A DNA stretch of 64,000 nucleotides from Skeletonema tropicum. Lineage: Eukaryota > Bacillariophyta > Thalassiosirophyceae > Thalassiosirales > Thalassiosiraceae. Positions 20,137 through 30,087 of the stretch are shown one piece after another; the stretch's first letter is position 1, and every line of letters begins with the position of its first letter. The DNA lies in assembly GCA_037178625.1 (NCBI GenBank), contig CM074138.1, positions 868,001 to 932,000 on the forward strand. Direction: 5' to 3'. The notes below the pieces were generated by a model that was given only the letters and a program-made list of their open reading frames with translations, was not told the DNA's origin and did not search any database. The position numbers and the translations under genes were made by a program.

Positions 20137-20559
20137 GACCGGATGGATTCATCCAGGTTCCTTCATTATTCAGGCACCTTCATTTTAGTCTAGATAATAC
20201 CCATTAGATACATCTTTATGCATCAATATAGTTGTTTTGTAACTCCTCCTTTTGGCTGGCATCCTTTGCAAATAATCAATCATCCTCTGAAAAGCGGATA
20301 GTATCAAACACAACTACACGTGTTGCCCATTTCGAATGTGTTGTTGGTCGAGAGCTATGGTATGTACTTAGCAAACAACGTCGAGGAGGAAAATTCTCTT
20401 CAATATTTATTGCAGAGAGTGGCAGTAGTAATACTCTAGCTAGAGTACTGAAGAGGGGTTTTGAACTTCTGTTGTCGGGCGGTGGGCTGCAGTTCAAGTC
20501 TTGGTTCGTTCTTGGTTGATGGCCAAAATTTAGGCCCTTCTCCGAGTACCACATCTATC
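20137..20559. other. Intergenic region
   Basis: Sequence between the 19009 gene and the palindrome upstream of the wall-protein gene. I see no gene. It probably contains the 3' untranslated region of one gene and upstream promoter of the next. Confidence 0.3.
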
Positions 20560-20590
20560 TCCGTTCACAGCTGTGAACGGATATAAGTAC
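20560..20590 (+). promoter_or_regulatory. 22 bp perfect palindrome followed by a TATA-like box
   Basis: TCCGTTCACAG joined to CTGTGAACGGA is a perfect 22 bp palindrome at 20560-20581 with a CAGCTG E-box core. GATATAAGTA follows directly, and the wall-protein ATG is about 100 bp downstream. The position suggests a dimeric transcription-factor site at a core promoter; this is inference. Confidence 0.5.
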
Positions 20591-20684
20591 CTGCCGTTCA
20601 TCACTTGTTCAAATCACTCCTCATTACTTACTTCATTCCAAGCAACAAGCAACACTCGCAGTAAGGCATCCCTTGTAATCAATA

Positions 20685-21922
20685 ATGGCGATGAGCGCAA
20701 CGAGAGTAATATTTGGTGGAGTGGTGGCGGCGGCTGCTACCGCTGCAGCAGCTGAATTAGACGTATCCCTACAGCTCCCCGATGTCAATGAGCACGCAAC
20801 CATCGAAGGAATGCCATTGACAATCACAGAGAGTAAAGCTCTTACAGCTATAGGTGAAGACGAGGAGATCCGACAGGATGCAGCAGAGGAAGATACGCGA
20901 GAGTTGAATTCAATGGCAGCGAACTTTGTACAAGGTAATAAGGGTTCAGCTATGGTTGTTCGAGCCAACCAAACCAACAGAGCTAAAACGAAAAACGCAC
21001 GAAACAGGAACAATCCCAATGGAAAGAACAGAGGGAAGGTGAGAGATGCGAGGTTTAACAAGAACAAAAATAAGAACCAAAACAGGTGGAAGAAAAACAC
21101 CGATTGGGGTCGAGGCTGGGGCAATGGCTGGGGCAATGGGTGGGACAGTGGCTGGGACAATGGGTGGGACAGTGGATGGGATGGATGGAGAGACGATGGA
21201 TGGGAGGCTGACGATTGGTCTGGAGACGGTGGCTTGCAAGCGAAGGCAGGCAAAGCTGGAACAGCTTGGAGGGGCGGAAGTGGTAGAAAAGGAGGAAATG
21301 GCTCGAGGGGCGGAAGGGGTGGCAAAGGAAATGGTTCGAATGACGGAAGCTGGAGCGACGACTGGGTCTGGGTTGATGACTGGGTCTGGGTTGATGATTG
21401 GGCTGTGGATGATTGGATTCCACCACACGATGATTGGGATAGAGGCAACTGGTGGACTGCTCCTCCCACACTCTCACCAACTTTATCTCCTACGCTCTAC
21501 CCGACTTTCTACCCAACTTTATCTCCTACAGAACATGTAAGTAGTGACATGTGTGTACACAGTTTAAAGTTTGACGAATGTGTGCCCTCACTCTTGCTTT
21601 TCAAATATATATTGTGAAACCACAGCCAACGCTGTCGCCTACATTAAGTCCAACTTTCTCGCCTACATTAAGTCCGACGATGAGCCCAACTGAGTCGCCA
21701 ACTCATTCCTGGTCCAATTCTTGGTCCAAGGATTCTTGGTCCAAGGATTCTTGGTCCGGTGATTCCTGGTCCGGTGATTCCTGGTCCGGTGATTCCGGGT
21801 CCAAGCATTCCGGGTCCAAAGATTCCTCGTCCAAGGATTCAAGGTCCAAGGATTCAAGGTCCAAGTCATGTTCCCACTGTGGAAAAAATCGAAGAAGGCG
21901 GAAATCAAACTCAAATCGTTAA
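20685..21922 (+). CDS. Cingulin-like Trp/Gly-rich wall protein with PT repeats, 2 exons
   Basis: Exons 20685-21536 and 21626-21922 join in phase 0 over an 89 bp GTAAGT...CAG intron, giving 382 residues. An Ala-rich signal peptide (VVAAAATAAAAELD) precedes an acidic propeptide-like part containing TRELNS, an RxL motif of the kind cleaved in silaffins and cingulins. Then come a Lys/Asn/Arg-rich stretch (NKNKNKNQNRWKKN), repeated GWGNGWDSGWDNGW, and Asp/Trp repeats (DDWVWVDDWVW). PTLSPTLSPT repeats lie on both sides of the intron, and a tail of SWSKD/SWSGD repeats ends in a basic cluster. Alternation of basic and Trp-rich blocks is the hallmark of W-type cingulins, insoluble silica-directing girdle-band proteins of Thalassiosira. 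Assignment is by composition only. The gene at 26703 is a paralogue. Confidence 0.75.
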
Positions 21923-22040
21923 AATATTGGTTTGACTTCTTGAGTACCGGAGGAACAGACAACAGGAACACCTTCTGTGGCGACTTGTCTTTCAGCATGG
22001 ATAGAACTGGATCGTCCAATTTTTATGTTTATGTAGACTA

Positions 22041-22391
22041 CTACAGAGTAATTAACAATTGTCGTTTTTCGAAAATTCAAAAATAATAAGCGAAAATAAG
22101 GCCAAAAAAATATTTTTCGCTTAACTCTAAACTCACTTCATCATCCGATACAACTCAATGGCGTTATGGCCGTAGGTGCCTACTATACGCCGCCCCCTGC
22201 ACCGCTAGCGACAGCAACCACCTCGGCACTATCATAGGCAGCTGCCATGGTAAAAGAGAAGCCGGGGGGGGGCGCCTAATTCTTCCAATAAGAGGAAAAC
22301 CACGTCTGAAAAGGCGGCGAAGCCATCAAATAATAATAAATCGGCTGCGAAGCTGGATGCCAACGAACGTGTCGATCGAGAAGAAGATCCC
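22041..22391 (+). repeat. Left terminal inverted repeat, 351 bp
   Basis: Matches the reverse complement of 25973-26323 through AAGATCCC, then diverges. It carries AT-rich outer sequence, a GCC-ATG-G start context at 22247, a G9 run at 22264-22272 and 46 codons of a basic, Asn/Lys-rich leader that continue directly into the transposase frame. Confidence 0.95.
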
Positions 22392-23882
22392 AATAGAAAG
22401 AAGCGTCGCAAGGGCTCACATACTCAGCAATCGCAATTGGCTGCATTAGACGATGCGGCACTGTCTCCCGGTGAACGGGCGGATTATTTACAAACAATAT
22501 GCGTTTCACGTGAGCATCAATCATCCCGATCAAAAGCAGGCAGTGCTCCTCATCCGAGCAAGGGAGGCTCTGCTGGGTACCCTGTGCCTTTGCGGGAAAT
22601 CTTAGTGGATCTTTACAAAGATAAAAAACATGTCCCCCCGACTATGAAGCGCTCCATTCAGCGGTGGATAAAGGATGGGGTCGAACCAAAGAGACAGACC
22701 GGTAACAAACCGAAGACTGTCATGACGGGGGAACATCTATTTCTGTTAGCCTTTTTCAAATTGATTTGGCCGCAGGCAACTCGGGAGGAGTGTGCTGTAT
22801 TTGTGGCACAGTACTCCGCGGAGGGGAGAGTACTAACAAATACAGAGATAACCAGAGGCTACCAACGTCTTGATTTGACAGTAAAGAAGGGGAGCACAAC
22901 TGCGTATCAGGCACTCACGCCAAAGAATACGTTCCTCCACTATTGCTTCTGGAACTACAATTTCCCAGGGGGGATAAAGGATGTGCCGATGGAACGGTTG
23001 ATGGATGGAGATGAAATGGCGTTCCATCTTGGTGACGCATCACAAGGTTATGGACACGCAGTCAGAGGTCTCCGTGTACGTAAGGCTGGCAACTACTCAC
23101 GCGGTAAACAGAAGGTCGTTGTGATCATGTTCATAGAGCCTGGAGATCCCTCCCTCCCTCCACATGTACGGGGTTCAAAAGAGAATCCTCGGATTTGGTA
23201 CAGAGTCTCCACGGATAGTGGGACGACAATTGAAGGATACAAATCCTTTCTGGAAGATGAAGTGTTTCCGCGTTTCAAGGACGACGAGCCAGAACGGACC
23301 CTGATGCATGATAATCTTTCGTCCCACAAAGCAAGCGAAATTTATGATGCCGTCTATGGTGCTGGTCATAGAGTTATTTGCCGCCCGCCTTATCGGCCAT
23401 ACGAAGCACCGATTGAGTGGGTCTTCAATCAGCTAGCATGTGCTGTCCGGAAGAGATGGAAAGAGATTAAAAACGAGAGTGATTTGATTAATACGATTAT
23501 CAGTATAATTGAAAGCAGAGATGGCCTGGGTGGGTTCTATGCGCTGTTTCAGATGTGCGGATATAAGAATAGGATGAACAACGAGGGCAACAATGGGGAG
23601 GGCGCCACAAACTCATGTCCGTCGCCGACTCTGCGTATAGATGACGAATTTGTGATAGAGGACGACGACTCTCCTCGCTACGATGCCGAGCAGTTAGCGG
23701 ACAAGTTGTCTCACGAATTGGCCAAGTTGTCTCGTTGTCTCACGAATTGGCGAGACCATGGCACAGGAGCAAAAGTGCCTTTCTCATTCAATTGGGAGTG
23801 TCTTGGCTTTTTATGTGGAGTTTGTTTCAATTCAGTGCCCAGGGGATGTTCCTTCCTTCATGGTCCGCTTGAGGAAGCGTGA
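22247..23882 (+). CDS. Transposase, DDE superfamily, D34E mariner type
   Basis: The frame is open from 22254 to the TGA at 23880. The only plausible start is the ATG at 22247 in a strong context (GCCATGG). The G9 run at 22264-22272 places it one base out of frame and leads to an early TAA. If the run is read as eight G, the product has 544 residues. Features are a basic leader (NKRKTTSEKAAK), a helix-turn-helix region (REILVDLYKDKKHVPPTMKR...RWIKDG) and the catalytic DDE core. The core has DGDEMAFH, then LMHDNLSSHK, then PYEAPIEWVFNQL, with exactly 34 residues between the second Asp and the Glu. It would cut and join the element ends. The 3' end overlaps the convergent gene by 51 bp. Confidence 0.85.
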
Positions 23883-26117
23883 GTAAGATGGACGGTGGAG
23901 CCTATTATTGTAGTATCGATTGTCAGCTCCTGCTCTCTGAAGTTCGCTGATGTGGGTTTTGTCGCGCAAAACTGAAGTGGGTTCACCCATTTGTTGTGAA
24001 ATGGAATGTCGCTGATCATCAGTAATTTGGGCTCTGGATACGTACGCTGCCCCAGCTCCTGCAATGTTATTCGTTGTCTCTTCGATATTGTTTGCCCGTA
24101 AATCACGTTGTCCGTTCAGTAAGGAGTTAGACAACAAAGAGACAAATGATTCAACATTATCAGAAACAGTTCCAGGGGCAGTATTCTCTTCCAATCCACG
24201 GGCACGTGACTGAGCTGCGCGAGATATAGCCTCAAAATCTTTATATTCGCATGGCCCAACTTGGCATACACAATTGCAAATTTCGCACTTATCCATGTTT
24301 GAACCCTTGCAAAGAGGACATTTACTACCTTTCAAAAAGAGACAAGGGCATTTATATGTCGTAGGTTCCTCTCTGAGACGAGGTTTGTTAGCTGGTTTCC
24401 GCTGTGCCACGGGCTTCTTCTTGAACTTCCTCATCTTAGCTTGATACTCCTTACGTCTCTCCTTGTTTGCATTGGCCATGTCTTCGTCTGTCTTCAACTT
24501 TTGGAGGTACTTGTGACCGCAGCATGGGCATTTATGATCCGCCACTTTTGTAGGAGAGAATTTAAAGCTAGGGACATTCTTCCCCTGCAGGTACTTTTTG
24601 GCTTTCTTCTGTTGTTGAGCCTTTTTGGCAGTTGCCGTAGACTTGGTGCACTTTGCATCTTGAGCTGCCTTCTTGTAGCAATCCACCAACTTTTGGACTA
24701 CCCTCCTCATTGCAAGGGGCTGTGTAAAGCAGAAGCGAAAAGAAATGTTAGATGGTCGAATACAACACATACACAAAATCACACACTACGACGTACCATT
24801 CCTCTAAACGGCAATCTAGGAGGCAAACTGCGATCACAGAGGTCACAAGTTTCATCCTCACATAGTTCAGTGTGAAAGATGCAACCCAACTTGCATGCAA
24901 GCTCTGAAAATGGGCCCCCAACATTTGCTTTGATTTTCTTTTTCCCATCCAGCATTGCGTACAACCCCTGCCATGTCTCAAACACAATTTCCCACCATGC
25001 TGGATTAACCCATCCGTCAAACATTTGGGGGTAATCCTTAGGATCTATCGACTGATTTTCCCCGTCTGGGTTGGGATGATCACGCAGAAGCCGACAAACA
25101 ACATCTCCAACTATTTTCTTCTTATCTTCTGCTTGCAACTCAATGCCATCCACCGTGAATTTCCTTCGGGCGAATGCGGCGGCAGCATCTTCAATAGATG
25201 TTGTTGCTCCAGCTGCTGCTGCTGCTGCTGTTTCTGTTGTCGCTGTTGCTCCCATCCTTTCCGCTGCTGCTGTCCCATTGCCTACCCTAGCAGCCTTATT
25301 TTTCGTTGTCGTTGCCGTCAATGCTCCCCCGCCTTTATTATTACCATCATCATCATCATCACCATGGTCATCATCGTCATTGTCATCATCGTCATTGTCA
25401 TCATCACTTGTATCGTCATTGTTAGAGTCCATAGAGCTGCAAGATCCTTCTTCGCTATTGCTGCGACTACCATCGTATGGCATTAGATCGTCATTGACAC
25501 AATTCCACTTCTTTCGACTGGGTTGCTTGCCCCCACCATCATCATCACTAGAAGTATCATCGTCCGACAGGTAATCATCCCTACCCCTCTTCTTAGCAGG
25601 TTGTTTTCGATCGTCTTCGTCACTACTACTATCGGCCCTACTATGATACGCCGAAGCTTGCACATACGTTTCCGGTTGATTCGTCCCCATCTCACCTTCC
25701 TTCGATGACAAACATCGACGCCATTCTTTGTAATGATTGCAGTGTTCATGGCATCTCAACCAATGAAAATGTTTAGAATCTGCTGACGATAATAATGATT
25801 TATCAATACCAAGAACTTCCAAGGGCGTTTTATTTGTTGTGATTTCCAAAGCTTCGATGTAACAACCCAAGTGCATCGTGTTATTGCATGCAACAGCACC
25901 ATAGCAATACATGAGGGGCCCCCTAAGTTGCTCTACGCAACCCCCTTCGATTTTTTCGCCCCATACGCAGGGGGGATCTTCTTCTCGATCGACACGTTCG
26001 TTGGCATCCAGCTTCGCAGCCGATTTATTATTATTTGATGGCTTCGCCGCCTTTTCAGACGTGGTTTTCCTCTTATTGGAAGAATTAGGCGCCCCCCCCC
26101 GGCTTCTCTTTTACCAT
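23832..26117 (-). CDS. Second transposon gene: acidic, Cys-cluster protein, 2 exons
   Basis: The leftward gene has exons 24797-26117 and 23832-24719, joined over a 77 bp intron (GTACGT...CACAG). The body runs from ATG 25912 (667 residues). The frame stays open upstream into the right inverted repeat, where it encodes the same 46-residue leader as the transposase, behind the same start codon (26117) and G9 run. Without the extra G the product would be 735 residues. It has a Cys/His-containing start, basic KKRGRDDYLSDDD, a long Asp run (about 25380), an Ala-rich part and a coiled-coil-like Lys-rich segment. The cysteine cluster reads CPCCGHKY then CPLCKGSNMDKCEICNCVC. I know no such partner in mariner elements; a zinc-binding DNA-recognition or regulatory subunit is plausible. 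Confidence 0.75.
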
Positions 26118-26323
26118 GGCAGCTGCCTATGATAGTGCCGAGGTGGTTGCTGTCGCTAGCGGTGCAGGGGGCGGCGTATAGTAGGCACCTACGGCCATAA
26201 CGCCATTGAGTTGTATCGGATGATGAAGTGAGTTTAGAGTTAAGCGAAAAATATTTTTTTGGCCTTATTTTCGCTTATTATTTTTGAATTTTCGAAAAAC
26301 GACAATTGTTAATTACTCTGTAG
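25973..26323 (-). repeat. Right terminal inverted repeat, 351 bp
   Basis: Reverse complement of 22041-22391 with no difference noticed, including the nine-base homopolymer. On the minus strand it supplies the start codon and leader of the second gene. Confidence 0.95.
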
Positions 26324-26702
26324 TAATCTGATAGATCCTAATTATTAATTTATCATTTTGAGTAGAGTTTAGAGGTTTGAACTCGCGCTTCTCGCTGAAG
26401 TCCATACTTACTTGTGCTTGAAAGTATCTTATTTTGCAGGAGATACCCCAGATTTTCTCAAAATTAAGATCGTGTCCGAAAAACGATGTTGACCCATCCA
26501 CTCACATTTTTGTTTCGTGTCGGCAAGCAAAAAATGCAAAATTCGGCCACCAATTTTTGATAGCTGTGGTATTAGAGGGTAAGATGTGAGAGCACGAGGG
26601 CCAGCTTGCTCATCATACGAGACAACAGTGATGCCTTTTACAGCTCAACTAGTGAAAGGAAGCAAGTGTTGTATTTATATATGAAAACATTTATTTAGAG
26701 AG
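26324..26702 (+). promoter_or_regulatory. Upstream region of the second wall-protein gene
   Basis: About 380 bp between the transposon and the ATG at 26703. A TATTTATATATG stretch at about 26670 could be a TATA element or leader sequence. No other feature was recognised. Confidence 0.35.
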
Positions 26703-28864
26703 ATGGCAAGAGCATCAAACACAGGTGCTGTAAGGTTGCTCTTCTTGGCAGCGACAGCTGCAGTAGGTGCAAATCCTGATACCAGCGTAAGCGATAACGA
26801 CGCTAGCAATGTAGTAAAATCACTTGACATAGATGTAGAAAGGAAGATAAACGTAGATGCACATACCACTGTTGGAGGCATGGCATTGAAGCCCTTAGAC
26901 AAGGAGATGAAAGCTAGACGAAACATCAAGGAGATCCAGCAAGAGACAAAAAAGGAAAACGCAAGAACGTCAAATGACCGCAGTGGTAGAAGTAACAAAA
27001 AAAAGAGTATAAGTAGACACAACATGAAAAAAGTGAAACGGATCTTGAAAAGTGGTGAAAGCTTTCAGAGTTCATTTGCGGCAACCTTTGTCGAAAACAG
27101 TGTTTCTGATTCATCAACGATGGCTCTTAGAAGCGGTGCTAGTTCGAACAATGGCTGGAAAGATCCGTCGCATGACCCATGGGGTGGCTATACTGGATGG
27201 TACGGAGGAGGTAGCAAGTCTTCTAAGGTTAGTAAGGTTGGCAGCGGGGTAGGAGATGACTGGTATTCTATTGTAGCAGACTCATGGTATGACTACGATT
27301 CGTTTGGCAGGAGTGGCAAGAGTGATAAAACGAGCCCCGACGAGAAAGGTGATGATTATTACAGTGATTGGTGGCAAGGTAACGGTTATCACAGTGACTG
27401 GGATACAAAGGGTAATGATATCATCGGTGATGATTACTACAGTGATTGGTGGCAAGGTCAAGGTAGCGATTATCACAGTTTCTGGGATACTGGTAATGAG
27501 ATCGATGTGAGTGGAAAGAGTGACAAAACGAACACCGACGACGAAGGTGATGATTATTACAGTGATTGGTGGCAAGGTAACGGTTATCACAGTGACTGGG
27601 ATACAAAGGGTAATGATATCGATTTGAGAGGAGGAAAGAGTGATAAAGAGAGCACCGACGACTGGTGGCAAGGTGATGATTACTACAGTGATTGGTGGCA
27701 AGGTGATGATTATTACAATGATTGGAATACAGGACGGAACGATGATAATGATTTGGGTGGAAAGAGTGATAAAGAGAGCACTGATGACTGGTGGCAAGGT
27801 GATGATTATCACGACGACTGGAATGTTGGATGGGGCAACGGTAACGATTGGAACAATGGCCGGAGGAGAGGTGGCTGGAGGAAACGAAAAGATCACGACT
27901 GGGACAACGGCTGGAGTAAAGGAAATGATCGTGGCCGGGACAACGGCTGGAGGAAGGGCAACGATTGGGGAAGTTGGGGCAATGATAGAGACCGACGCAA
28001 TGGATGGTCCAAGAATAAGCCCTGGGGCAATGGAGGCGGAAAATGGGGTGAAAAGTGGAATGCCCCAACCTTCACCCCAACCCTATCACCCACCGCAGCA
28101 CCAACATTTTACCCGACTTTCTATCCCACAATATCGCCTACATACACGGTGAGTTTGGTGACAAGTATCAGACATGCATTAATCATTACAAGCGCTTTCT
28201 AACGTTTCTTCTACATTTCGCAATTCACGCCGCAGCCAACATCATCACCAACATGGACACCGACCTTTTCGCCTACATTATTCCCGACGGTAACAGATCC
28301 GTGAGTTGAAATGACTTCACTCTATTTATATTCATTTTGTTGAACAATCTAACGATTTTCTTGGCTTATTCCTTTGTCAAACAGGACTTTTACACCTACC
28401 TACTCGCCGACATTGTACCCGACGCTATATCCAACACTTTCGGTAAGTGTTGCTTTTGACAGCCTTTGAAACAATGCCGTTTACACCCTGCATCCTGACT
28501 GCGCAATCTAACTTTCTTTTTGACTTGTTGCTACAAAACATTGCAGCCAACAGTGGAACCAACCATGGTGCCTACAATCATGCCAACAATGACGCCAACA
28601 TACAGCCCAACGATTGCGCCAACCTATAGCCCAACAGAGACCCCAACATCCTGCCCTCTCATAGCACAACGAGACTGCTGCATATCAGGTAATAAATTTA
28701 CCTGCACACAGCTCGGATGTAACCTGAATTCATGCAAGTGCACTAAACCTAACGTACAGGGATGCTGTAGAACTGGATTATCTGGAAAACAAGAAACAAA
28801 GTGCCTTTCGCAACTTGGATGTCCAATTGACAAGTGTAAGCAGATAGGCAAGATCAACTACTGA
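26703..28864 (+). CDS. Cingulin-like Trp/Tyr-rich wall protein with PT repeats and Cys-rich tail, 4 exons
   Basis: Exons 26703-28148, 28236-28300, 28385-28442 and 28547-28864 join in frame with GT-AG borders (GTGAGT, GTGAGT, GTAAGT donors), giving 628 residues. The signal peptide (RLLFLAATAAVGAN) and the following part resemble the gene at 20685 (TTVGGMALK versus ATIEGMPLT; SFAATFVEN versus SMAANFVQG). A Lys/Arg-rich part (NKKKSISRHNMKKVKRILKS) holds a possible RxL cleavage site (RIL). Then come about ten YYSDWWQGN/DYHSDW repeats, basic RGRDNGWRKGNDWG repeats, and PT-x-SPT repeats spread over all four exons. The C-terminal Cys-rich domain of about 65 residues (CCISGNKFTCTQLGC) is absent from the paralogue. 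Likely a silica-associated girdle-band protein, by composition. Confidence 0.78.
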
Positions 28865-28974
28865 AAACAATACAAATCACTAGATGATTTCCCATCTCCA
28901 AATAAACGTAGCATAATTCATTCTAGTTGGATCAACATTTTGTACATTTTTTACATTGCGACCGCCCTATGTAA

Positions 28975-30087
28975 TTACTGACAAGCTGATGTTTTTGTCA
29001 TGTCATTATTTCTCTCGCCTCGCACTTGGTCAACAATCTCATCAACAATCAGTGCTACTTCCAAACTATCATTCCATGTATACGATTCACATTCAGTTTT
29101 ACCTTCTTTCAATGCCTTTCCAACTTCATTGATTTGATGAAAGAATCCAATAGAGCCAGGATTGTTCCAAACTCCAAACGGATCCTTTGGTAAAGGAAAG
29201 TCATAAACCACTTCCTCGGTGTTTCCTCGACCTTGATCTTTCTGTATCCGCAACCGTTCCGGCACATGAAATGGTGCATCTAGAATGGCACGACCTTTCG
29301 TACCTTGAATTACCAGTCGTTCTTCGGTATTGGCCGCACCTGTCACTGCGAATTGCAACAATCCATCCTGAGTATCATCATCCTCTTGTTGGTAGGTTAC
29401 CGTCGCCATGACTGAGTAATCAACCCCATTCTTGACCGTTCCTGTAGCACGAACATCCTTCAATTGAGCATTTGGAAATGCCACCCGACCAATTTGTGCA
29501 CAGTACATTCCAATATCTAGCGTCACGCCTCCCGATTCCTTGTACCAGATTCGATCATTGAGATTGTAATCAGTGGGGAATTTCCACCCAAAGTCACTTT
29601 GACAGTACACAATCTGCCCCAGTTCACCCGATGCAATAATCTGTCGTAATTTGTGCATTGCCGGGAAACATCTTGTCCACATTCCTTCCATCAAAAATGT
29701 ATTGTTGGTTCTAGCCATGTCGATCAATTCTTTCGTATCCTGCAGACGCAACGTCATGGGCTTCTCCACCACCGTCGGCTTTCCTGCCAGCAATGATTGC
29801 TTAGCCCATTCCAAATGATGATCTGCCGTAGTAGCAATGTAAACTACGTCCACGTCGGGACTTTGGATGACATCGTGATAGCTGCCGTAGGATTTCTCAA
29901 TGCCGTGGAGAGAGGCGAATTCTTTGGCCTTGGTTGGACATCGTGCCGCGACGGCGGCAGCGACTGCTCCGTCGGTTATGCTGATTGCCTTGGCGTAGTC
30001 GGAGGCTATGCGGCCGGCGGAGAGGATTCCCCACTTTGTTGGGTTGATGATTGTTTGGGAGGAGGAGAAGAGGCGTCGAGTGATCAT
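28975..30087 (-). CDS. Gfo/Idh/MocA oxidoreductase, dihydrodiol/xylose dehydrogenase type
   Basis: 370 residues. The NAD(P)-binding start KWGILSAGRIASDYAKA is followed by VVYIATTADHHLEWAKQSLL and the hallmark VVEKPMTLRL. FLMEGMWTRCFPAMHKLRQ and GGVTLDIGMYCAQIGRVAF are characteristic of the dimeric dihydrodiol dehydrogenase / D-xylose 1-dehydrogenase branch. The enzyme would oxidise a diol or aldose using NADP. The N-terminus (MITRRLFSSSQTI) could be a short mitochondrial signal. It is convergent with the wall-protein gene, with about 110 bp between stops. Confidence 0.85.
   Translation of the reverse strand: MITRRLFSSSQTIINPTKWGILSAGRIASDYAKAISITDGAVAAAVAARCPTKAKEFASLHGIEKSYGSYHDVIQSPDVDVVYIATTADHHLEWAKQSLLAGKPTVVEKPMTLRLQDTKELIDMARTNNTFLMEGMWTRCFPAMHKLRQIIASGELGQIVYCQSDFGWKFPTDYNLNDRIWYKESGGVTLDIGMYCAQIGRVAFPNAQLKDVRATGTVKNGVDYSVMATVTYQQEDDDTQDGLLQFAVTGAANTEERLVIQGTKGRAILDAPFHVPERLRIQKDQGRGNTEEVVYDFPLPKDPFGVWNNPGSIGFFHQINEVGKALKEGKTECESYTWNDSLEVALIVDEIVDQVRGERNNDMTKTSACQ

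Larger units (their letters stand above)
22041..26323. mobile_element. Complete two-gene DNA transposon, Tc1/mariner (IS630)-like
   Basis: The 4283 bp element is flanked by TA on both sides (22039-22040 and 26324-26325), the classic mariner-type target duplication. It begins CTACAGAGTAATTAAC and ends with the reverse complement. The terminal inverted repeats are 351 bp and I found no mismatch between them. Inside are a D34E transposase gene (rightward) and a second, spliced gene (leftward). They converge and overlap at their 3' ends. The element lies between two paralogous wall-protein genes. Intact frames and identical ends point to a recent insertion. The one visible defect is the G9 run near both start codons. 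Confidence 0.95.

Noticed and set aside
20633..21469. Minus-strand Pro/Leu/Ser-rich open frame of 278 codons
   Set aside because: It is antisense to the spliced wall-protein gene, whose signal peptide and intron are well supported.
25025..25574. Plus-strand Ser/Ala/Val-rich open frames
   Set aside because: They are antisense to the Asp-rich and Ala-rich low-complexity part of the second transposon gene.
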